DNA of 64,000 bases from Halolamina sediminis (lineage in GTDB: Archaea > Halobacteriota > Halobacteria > Halobacteriales > Haloferacaceae). This document shows, one piece after another, positions 58,718 to 64,000 of this stretch. How positions within the stretch are numbered: the first letter of the stretch is position 1; the number at the start of each line of letters is the position of its first letter. The notes beneath the pieces are model-generated. The model searched no databases. It was not told the origin of the DNA and worked only from the letters and a program-made list of their open reading frames with translations. Both the position numbers and the translations under genes were made by a program. The stretch covers positions 1,116,001-1,180,000 of the forward strand of contig NZ_CVUA01000001.1 in NCBI RefSeq assembly GCF_001282785.1, read 5' to 3'.

Positions 58718-59890
58718 ATGCGCGAGGCGTACATCATCGGCGCGGGGCAGACCCCCTTCGGCGCGATGCCTGGCGAGAGCTATCGGTCGCTGTTCGCCGA
58801 CGCCGTCGACGCGGCGTTCGACAGCGTCCCCGACGGTATCGACACCGGCGAGATCGACGAGGCGGTCGTCGGCACGCTCGGCGTCGGCGGGCGACAGATC
58901 GGACTCTCCGCCCCGGCAGTCACCGAACACGCCGGCCTCCACGGCGTCCCGAGCACGCGCGTCGAGAACGCGTGTGCGGCTTCGGGCTACGCGGTCAGAC
59001 AGGCCGTACAGGCCGTCCGAAGCGGGATGGCCGACGTGGCGCTTGCGGGCGGCGTCGAAGTGATGTCCGACCTGAGCGGCGACGCGGCGAAGTACTGGCT
59101 CGGCGTCTCCGGCGAGACCGAGTGGGAGCGCCTGACCGGCACCACGTTCGCCGGCGTCTACGCCCAGATGGCTAGCGCGTACTTCGACCGCTACGACGCG
59201 ACGCCGGAGCATCTCTCGCAGGTCGCCGTCAAGAACCACAAAAACGGCGCGAAGAACGACAAGGCCCACCTCGGCTTCGAGTGCTCGCTCGAGGACGCGC
59301 GGGACGCGCCGGTCGTCGCCGATCCGCTGAACCTCTATCACTGCTGTCCGACCTCCGACGGCGCCGCCGCGGTGCTCGTCGCGAGCGAGGACGCCGTCGG
59401 GGCGTACACCGACGAGCCGATCCGCGTCGCGGGGGTCGGCGCGGCAAGCGAGCGAGTAGGGCTGTTTCAGCGCGACACCTACACCGGGATCGACGCGTCG
59501 ATGGAGGCTGCCGCCGAGGCGTACGACCGGGCGGGGATCGAGCCCGACGAGCTCGACTTCGCGGAGGTCCACGACTGCTTCGCGATCGCGGAACTGCTGG
59601 CCTACGAGGACCTCGGCTTCTGTGGCCGCGGCGAGGCGGGCGAACTGATCGACGCTGGCGCGACCGAGCTCGGGGGCGAACTCCCGGTCAACGCCTCCGG
59701 CGGGCTGAAGTCGAAGGGTCACCCGATCGGCGCGACCGGCGCCGGGCAGATCGCGGAGGCGTACAAACAGCTCCGCGGCGAAGCCGGCGAACGCCAAGTC
59801 CAGGATGCCGAACTCGGCTTGACCCACAACGTCGGCGGCAGCGGCGGCGCAGCGGTCGTGCACGTCCTCGAACGGGAGGTGGGCCGATGA
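58718..59890 (+). CDS. Thiolase family protein
   Basis: This 390-residue enzyme probably cleaves or forms 3-ketoacyl-CoA. The nucleophilic cysteine is Cys86 in VENACAASGYAVRQ. The later active-site pair is HDCFAIAELLAYE and GLKSKGHPIGATGAGQIAEAY near residue 340. It belongs to the SCP-x/archaeal acetoacetyl-CoA thiolase type, which usually works with an OB-fold (DUF35) partner. The next gene, overlapping by four bases, encodes such a partner fused to a dead synthase fold. Its role in the last step of phenylacetate breakdown is inferred. Confidence 0.9.
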   Translation: MREAYIIGAGQTPFGAMPGESYRSLFADAVDAAFDSVPDGIDTGEIDEAVVGTLGVGGRQIGLSAPAVTEHAGLHGVPSTRVENACAASGYAVRQAVQAVRSGMADVALAGGVEVMSDLSGDAAKYWLGVSGETEWERLTGTTFAGVYAQMASAYFDRYDATPEHLSQVAVKNHKNGAKNDKAHLGFECSLEDARDAPVVADPLNLYHCCPTSDGAAAVLVASEDAVGAYTDEPIRVAGVGAASERVGLFQRDTYTGIDASMEAAAEAYDRAGIEPDELDFAEVHDCFAIAELLAYEDLGFCGRGEAGELIDAGATELGGELPVNASGGLKSKGHPIGATGAGQIAEAYKQLRGEAGERQVQDAELGLTHNVGGSGGAAVVHVLEREVGR

Positions 59891-61353
59891 GCGACGGCGA
59901 CGGCACGACTGATGAACCCGGGATCGCCGCGATCGGCGCGTACACGCCCCGGCTCAGGATCGACGCAGCGGAGTTCGAAGACGCGTGGGGACGGTTCGAC
60001 GCGGCGGGCGTCGAGCGGAAGGCAGTCCCCGAGGCCGACGAGGACGCGCTCACGATGGGGATCGAGGCGGCCCGACGCGCGCTCGACGCCGCCGACCGCG
60101 ACGGCGACGAGATCGCCCACCTCGCGTTCGCGACCACGACGCCGCCGATGGCCGAAGAGGATCTCACGCCGCGGCTCGCGAGCGTGCTCGACGCGCCCGG
60201 GGACGCGGACACGCGCACGCTCACGGCCAGCACCCGCGCCGGCGCACAGGCGCTCGCCGGGGCGCTCGATGCGGGCCCGTGGAGCGGATCGGCGGGCAAC
60301 GGGATCGGCCTCGTCGTCGTCGCCGACTGCCCGCGCGGCGAGCCGGACAGCGAGATCGAACACGCCGCGGGCGCCGGCGCGGCCGCGCTCGTGCTCGCCG
60401 CCGGCGCGCCCGGCACCGTCGTCGACCGCGGTTCGTACGTCCAATCCTACCCCGGAACGCGGTTCCGGGAAGCTGGGAGCGAGGAGACGACGGGGCTCGG
60501 CGTCACCCAGTACGACCGCGAGGCGTTCACGACCGCGCTCGGCGGCGCTGTCGACGCACTCGACGTCGACCTAGCTAGCGCCGACGCCGCGGCGGTGCAG
60601 TCGCCGGACGGCAAGCTCCCCTACCGCGCCGCAGGCGCGCTGGGCGTCGACACCGAGACGATCGCGGCCGCGGAGACGGTCAGCCACCTCGGCGATACGG
60701 GCGCGGCGAGCGCGTTCCTCGGCGTCGCGTCGGCGTTCGACGATGGCACGGAGCGCGTGCTGCTCGCGGCCTACGGTAGCGGCGCGGGCGCGAACGCGCT
60801 CGTAGTCGACGGCTCGATTCCCGTCGACGCCGCGCTGTCGGGGGCGACCGATCTCTCCTACGCCGAGTACCTCCGCCGGCGCGGCGAGATCACGACCGGC
60901 GAGCCCGAGGGCGGCGGCGCGTACGTCAGCGTCCCCTCGTGGCAGCGCACGACGCCCCAGCGTCACCGACTGGCCGCCGGACGATGTCCGAACTGCGGCG
61001 CGCTGAACTTCCCGCCCGGCGGCGCCTGTGGTGACTGCCACGCCCGGGTCGAGGAGTACGAACGGGTCGAACTCACTGGGGAAGGCACCATCGAGGCGAC
61101 CACCACGATCGCACAGGGCGGGGCGCCGCCGGAGTTCGTCGAGCAGCAGTCCCGAAGCGGCCCGTTCGTGAGCGCGATCGTCGCTCTCGACGGTCCCGAC
61201 GGCGACAGCGTGAGCGTCCCCTCGCAGGTGCTCGCGGACGGCGAGAGCGTCGAGATCGGGACGCGCGTCGCCGCGACGATCCGCCGGATCTACACGCAGG
61301 AGGGCGTGACCCGCTACGGGTTCAAGCTGCGAGCGATCGAGCGGCAGCGGTAG
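59887..61353 (+). CDS. HMG-CoA-synthase-like pseudoenzyme fused to zinc-ribbon OB-fold (DUF35)
   Basis: In this 488-residue protein, residues 1-320 resemble HMG-CoA synthase (GIAAIGAYTPRLRID at the start), but the catalytic cysteine region reads TASTRAGAQALAGAL. The usual histidine motif is replaced by QSPDGKLPYRA. Both key residues are therefore lost. Residues 360-488 are a DUF35 unit: zinc ribbon CPNCGALNFPPGGACGDCH and an OB fold (IEATTTIAQGG... VAATIRRIYTQEG). In archaea a separate DUF35 protein bridges thiolase and HMG-CoA synthase; here the pair is one chain. It may channel thiolase intermediates. Confidence 0.8.
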   Translation: MSDGDGTTDEPGIAAIGAYTPRLRIDAAEFEDAWGRFDAAGVERKAVPEADEDALTMGIEAARRALDAADRDGDEIAHLAFATTTPPMAEEDLTPRLASVLDAPGDADTRTLTASTRAGAQALAGALDAGPWSGSAGNGIGLVVVADCPRGEPDSEIEHAAGAGAAALVLAAGAPGTVVDRGSYVQSYPGTRFREAGSEETTGLGVTQYDREAFTTALGGAVDALDVDLASADAAAVQSPDGKLPYRAAGALGVDTETIAAAETVSHLGDTGAASAFLGVASAFDDGTERVLLAAYGSGAGANALVVDGSIPVDAALSGATDLSYAEYLRRRGEITTGEPEGGGAYVSVPSWQRTTPQRHRLAAGRCPNCGALNFPPGGACGDCHARVEEYERVELTGEGTIEATTTIAQGGAPPEFVEQQSRSGPFVSAIVALDGPDGDSVSVPSQVLADGESVEIGTRVAATIRRIYTQEGVTRYGFKLRAIERQR

Positions 61354-61398
61354 TCGGCTGGGCGCTTCGACGATTTTCAGCGACTCCGTGTCACGCGG

Positions 61399-61404
61399 TT
61401 TTTT
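61399..61404 (+). terminator. T6 terminator candidate after the thiolase operon
   Basis: A run of six T lies 46 bases after the stop and 26 bases before the next ATG. It may double as the TATA region of the dehydrogenase gene. Confidence 0.4.
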
Positions 61405-61429
61405 CTCGGCACCGGCCCCTCTCAGGCGC

Positions 61430-62317
61430 ATGCACGTAGCCGTACTCGGCGCCGGCACGATGGGACACGGGATCGCCCAGGTATCGGCCATGGCGGGCCA
61501 CGACGTGTGGCTCCGGGACATCGAGCGGGAACTCGTCGACGACGGGCTCGACGCCATCGAGGCGAACCTCCAAGGCGGCGTCGAGCGCGACAAAGTCACC
61601 GAGGAGGAGAAGGACGCCACGCTCGATCGCATCGCCGGCACGACCTCGCTCGAAGACGCGGTCGGCGACGCTGAGATCGTGATCGAGGCGGTGCCCGAGC
61701 AGATGGAGATCAAACAGGAGACGTTCGCGGACGTGGAGTCCCACGTCGACGAGGACGCGATTATCGCTTCCAACACCTCCTCGCTGTCGCTGACGGAGAT
61801 CGCGAGCACGCTGGATCGTCCGGACCGCGCGGTGGGTCTGCACTTCTTCAACCCCGTGCACATTATGGAATTGGTGGAAATTGTCGTCGCCGAGCAAACG
61901 AGCGATCGGGCGCTGGAGCGCGCCCACGAGTTCGTCGAGGGGATCGACCGGACCCCGGTCGAAGTGACCGACTCGCCGGGATTCGCCTCGTCTCGGCTCG
62001 GTGTCGCACTCGGCGTCGAAGCCATGCGGATGGTGCAGGAGGGTGTCGCCTCGCCCGAGGATATCGACGCCGCGATGGAGCTCGGCTACAACCACCCGCA
62101 GGGGCCGATCGCGCTGGGGGACGTGGTCGGGCTCGACGTGCGGCTGGATATCCTCGAGCACCTCCGGGAGGAGCTCGGCGAGCGATTCCGGCCGCCCCAG
62201 ATCCTGAAACGAAAGGTCCGGGCCGGCAAGCTCGGCAAGAAGAGCGGCGAGGGGTTCTACGTCTGGGAGGACGGTGAGATCGTCGGCACTAGCGGCGACT
62301 GGGGTGAGAAACAGTGA
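61430..62317 (+). CDS. 3-hydroxyacyl-CoA dehydrogenase
   Basis: This 295-residue NAD-dependent enzyme of beta-oxidation has a Rossmann motif GAGTMGHGIAQVSAMAGHDV at the N-terminus, the catalytic serine and asparagine region SNTSSLSLTEI, and histidine and glutamate in HFFNPVHIMELVE. The C-terminal helical domain starts DSPGFASSRL and ends with KSGEGFYVW. It should serve as PaaH. It overlaps the next gene (GTGA). A short stretch at 61860-61895 is notably AT-rich for this genome while staying in frame. Confidence 0.92.
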   Translation: MHVAVLGAGTMGHGIAQVSAMAGHDVWLRDIERELVDDGLDAIEANLQGGVERDKVTEEEKDATLDRIAGTTSLEDAVGDAEIVIEAVPEQMEIKQETFADVESHVDEDAIIASNTSSLSLTEIASTLDRPDRAVGLHFFNPVHIMELVEIVVAEQTSDRALERAHEFVEGIDRTPVEVTDSPGFASSRLGVALGVEAMRMVQEGVASPEDIDAAMELGYNHPQGPIALGDVVGLDVRLDILEHLREELGERFRPPQILKRKVRAGKLGKKSGEGFYVWEDGEIVGTSGDWGEKQ

Positions 62318-63120
62318 TCGAGGAGGTCGCGGCCGACTGCGAGACCGTCGACGCCGAGGTCGGGGCTCGGGGCGACCGCGTGGCCACGGTCACGCTCCGC
62401 CGGCCGGACGCCCGGAACGCGCTGAACGCTCAACTCCGTGAGGAGCTTGCCGACGTGATCGACGCGGTGGAGGGGGAGGAGGTCCGGGCGGTCGTGCTCA
62501 CCGGCGCCGAGGAGGCCGGCGCCTTCGCCGCCGGCGCGGACGTGACCGAACTCCGGGAGCGCGACGCGCTCGAACAGCGCGAGGCCAGCAAGCGCCCGCG
62601 GGTGTACGAACACGTCGCGGACTGCCCGATGCCGGTGATCGCCCGGATCAACGGCCACGCCCTCGGCGGCGGCTGCGAGCTGATCCAGGCCTGTGACGTC
62701 CGGATCGCCCACGAGGACGCCAAGATCGGCCAGCCCGAGATCACGCTCGGCATCATGCCCGGCGGCGGCGGCACCCAGCGGCTCCCCCGGCTGGTCGGCG
62801 AGGGGCAGGCCATGCGCCTGATCCTCTCCGGCGAACTGATCGACGCCGCGGAGGCCGCGGAGATCGGACTCGTCGACGGGGTACACGGCGACGACGGCTT
62901 CGACGATGCAGTGAACGAGCTCGCGGCGTCGATGGCCGCGAACAGCCCGGTCGCGCTGGAGTTCGCCAAGCAGTCGGTGAAAGCAGCCTCGCAACTGGGG
63001 CTGGAAGACGGCATCGAGTACGAGGCCGAACTGTTCGCCCAGCTGTTCGCGACCCACGACAAGGACGAGGGAATCGACGCGTTCCTCGAGGACCGCGACC
63101 CCGAGTGGCAGGGCGAGTAG
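62314..63120 (+). CDS. Enoyl-CoA hydratase
   Basis: This 268-residue crotonase-fold enzyme starts with GTG. The oxyanion-hole segment is FAAGADVTELRER near residue 70. The first catalytic glutamate is in KIGQPEITLGIMPGGGGTQRLPRL near residue 147, with the second about 20 residues on. It matches PaaF-type hydratases and differs from the PaaG-like protein at 52238, which has an aspartate there. The start overlaps the previous stop, so it is co-translated with the dehydrogenase. Confidence 0.9.
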   Translation: MIEEVAADCETVDAEVGARGDRVATVTLRRPDARNALNAQLREELADVIDAVEGEEVRAVVLTGAEEAGAFAAGADVTELRERDALEQREASKRPRVYEHVADCPMPVIARINGHALGGGCELIQACDVRIAHEDAKIGQPEITLGIMPGGGGTQRLPRLVGEGQAMRLILSGELIDAAEAAEIGLVDGVHGDDGFDDAVNELAASMAANSPVALEFAKQSVKAASQLGLEDGIEYEAELFAQLFATHDKDEGIDAFLEDRDPEWQGE

Positions 63121-63165
63121 CGGCCGCGGAGGAAGGTTTTTGCGCCGGTCCGGAAATCCTCAGCC

Positions 63166-63546
63166 ATGGACGTCGAGGCGTTCTTAGAGCGCATGCCGTT
63201 CACGGACCTGCTGGGCATCGAGGTGACGGAAGTCGGCGACGGCCACGCCGAGGGCCGCGTCGAGATGCGAGAGGAGCTGGCGTGGGATGCCGAGGGGACG
63301 ACGGCCCACGGCGGCGTCACGTTCACGCTCGCGGACACCGTCGGCGGCGCCGCACTCCTCTCGCAGGTGGAGCAGCCGGTCCCGACTATCGACATGCGCA
63401 TCGACTACCTGGAAGCGGGGACCGGGGATTTCTCGGCCGCAGCGGAGGTGGTCCGGCTCGGCGACGATATCGCTGTCGTCGAAGTGACCGTGTGCAGCGA
63501 GGGGACTCACGTCCCCGACGCTCGCGGGGTGTACAAGACGGGGTGA
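63166..63546 (+). CDS. paaI: PaaI-type thioesterase
   Basis: This 126-residue hot-dog thioesterase removes CoA from aromatic acyl-CoA thioesters, rescuing trapped CoA. The motif AEGTTAHGGVTFTLADTVGGAAL at about residues 42-63 includes the catalytic aspartate. VPTIDMRIDYLEAG and EVTVCSEGTHVPDARGVYKTG close the fold. Length and location beside the enoyl hydratase point to PaaI. A T5 run at 63136-63140 precedes it. Confidence 0.9.
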   Translation: MDVEAFLERMPFTDLLGIEVTEVGDGHAEGRVEMREELAWDAEGTTAHGGVTFTLADTVGGAALLSQVEQPVPTIDMRIDYLEAGTGDFSAAAEVVRLGDDIAVVEVTVCSEGTHVPDARGVYKTG

Positions 63547-63615
63547 GGCGCCAATAAATCGTTAATAGCGATATCGAAATTCGGCAATCCCGGCTCCAGT
63601 GTTGCCGGCGGGACT

Positions 63616-63626
63616 GGCTTTATGCC
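63616..63626 (+). promoter_or_regulatory. TATA box for lpdA
   Basis: GGCTTTATGCC is centred about 27 bases before the ATG at 63648. Confidence 0.55.
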
Positions 63627-63647
63627 ACACTGACCCAAGATAGAGCC

Positions 63648-64000
63648 ATGTCAACTGAAGAGACCGACGTAGTCGTGATCGGTGCCGGGCCGGGCGGCTA
63701 CGTCGCCGCGATCCGTGCCGCACAGCGGGGCCTCGAAACCACCATCGTCGAGCGCGGCGAGCCGGGCGGCGTCTGCCTCAACCACGGCTGCATCCCCTCG
63801 AAGGCGCTGATCGACGTGGCACGCGCCGCGGGCGGGGTCGGCCGGATGACGGATCGCGGCGTCCACGCGCAGCCGACGGTCGCGTTCGACGAGCTGAGCG
63901 AGTGGCAGGATTCGGTCGTCGACCGGCTCACCGGTGGCGTCGAACAGCTCCTCGGCGCAAACGGCGTGACCTACCGGGAGGGGACTGCCCGCTTCCGTGA
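63648..64000 (+). CDS. lpdA: Dihydrolipoamide dehydrogenase, N-terminal part (runs off window)
   Basis: About 117 residues are present. The FAD-binding motif VVIGAGPGGYVAAIRAAQRGLETTIVE is at residues 9-35. The redox-active disulfide is in GGVCLNHGCIPSKALID near residues 42-52, with the conserved C-x4-C spacing. This enzyme reoxidises lipoamide in pyruvate, 2-oxoglutarate or branched-chain dehydrogenase complexes. It is not clearly tied to the paa genes and has its own TATA box. The rest lies beyond the window. Confidence 0.94.
   Translation, partial: MSTEETDVVVIGAGPGGYVAAIRAAQRGLETTIVERGEPGGVCLNHGCIPSKALIDVARAAGGVGRMTDRGVHAQPTVAFDELSEWQDSVVDRLTGGVEQLLGANGVTYREGTARFR

Overview
The window looks like chromosomal DNA of a halophilic archaeon (class Halobacteria). 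It is very GC-rich and its proteins are strongly acidic. Many genes have a TATA-like box about 27 bases before the start codon, the mark of leaderless transcripts. It also carries haloarchaeal families such as UPF0058, DUF4112, HTH_10/Bat-type regulators, the DICT domain and GTP cyclohydrolase III. I found no rRNA, tRNA, CRISPR array or intact transposase gene. Coding density is high: only one gene-free stretch exceeds 300 bases (33892-34460), and it holds a MITE-like inverted-repeat element.

Layout. 1-8370 is mostly on the minus strand: a truncated purK, an Agl23-like membrane glycosyltransferase, a tandem universal stress protein, a DICT-domain sensor, isochorismate synthase for menaquinone, and a small sulfite-oxidase-family molybdoenzyme. 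8537-19359 is housekeeping: a CopG-like regulator, UPF0058, two DUF4112 proteins, an M24 peptidase, a rhomboid protease, SurE, a HAD phosphatase, GTP cyclohydrolase III, a HisG-like protein and BtpA. 19499-21904 is an operon of two glyoxalase-fold proteins and an esterase, resembling the bacterial MhqO/MhqD quinone-defence genes. 22005-29934 holds a PfkB kinase, threonine deaminase, pirin, superoxide dismutase, a Rieske protein and an aromatic-type aldehyde dehydrogenase, plus a three-copy 72-base repeat.

30046-33891 is an operon built on an aldehyde:ferredoxin-oxidoreductase-like protein that lacks the usual iron-sulfur cysteines, followed by small uncharacterised genes. 34461-42786 is a formate dehydrogenase locus. 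A Tat-exported molybdopterin subunit, a four-cluster ferredoxin subunit, a small membrane protein and a cytochrome b are divergent from a TorD-type chaperone and a large HdrA/MvhD-like iron-sulfur protein whose FAD fold looks eroded. 43656-49201 encodes an AddAB/RecBCD-like helicase-nuclease pair in which only one subunit keeps the motor and nuclease. 49321-52219 carries asparaginase, a MoxR ATPase and TspO.

52238-63546 is a phenylacetate degradation island. It has a PaaG-like isomerase, a Bat-type regulator, paaA, a duplicated paaB, paaC, a paaD split into two genes, a MaoC hydratase, paaK, a thiolase with a catalytically dead HMG-CoA-synthase/OB-fold partner, 3-hydroxyacyl-CoA dehydrogenase, enoyl-CoA hydratase and PaaI thioesterase. 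PaaK would make phenylacetyl-CoA, PaaABCD would epoxidise it, PaaG would isomerise it, and the later enzymes would carry out beta-oxidation to acetyl-CoA and succinyl-CoA. No PaaE reductase or PaaZ ring-opening enzyme is present. The window ends inside a dihydrolipoamide dehydrogenase gene.

No single wholly new system stands out. The best leads are the cysteine-less AOR operon, the HdrA/MvhD-FDH locus, the reduced AddAB pair, the remodelled Paa epoxidase genes and the MITE-like element.
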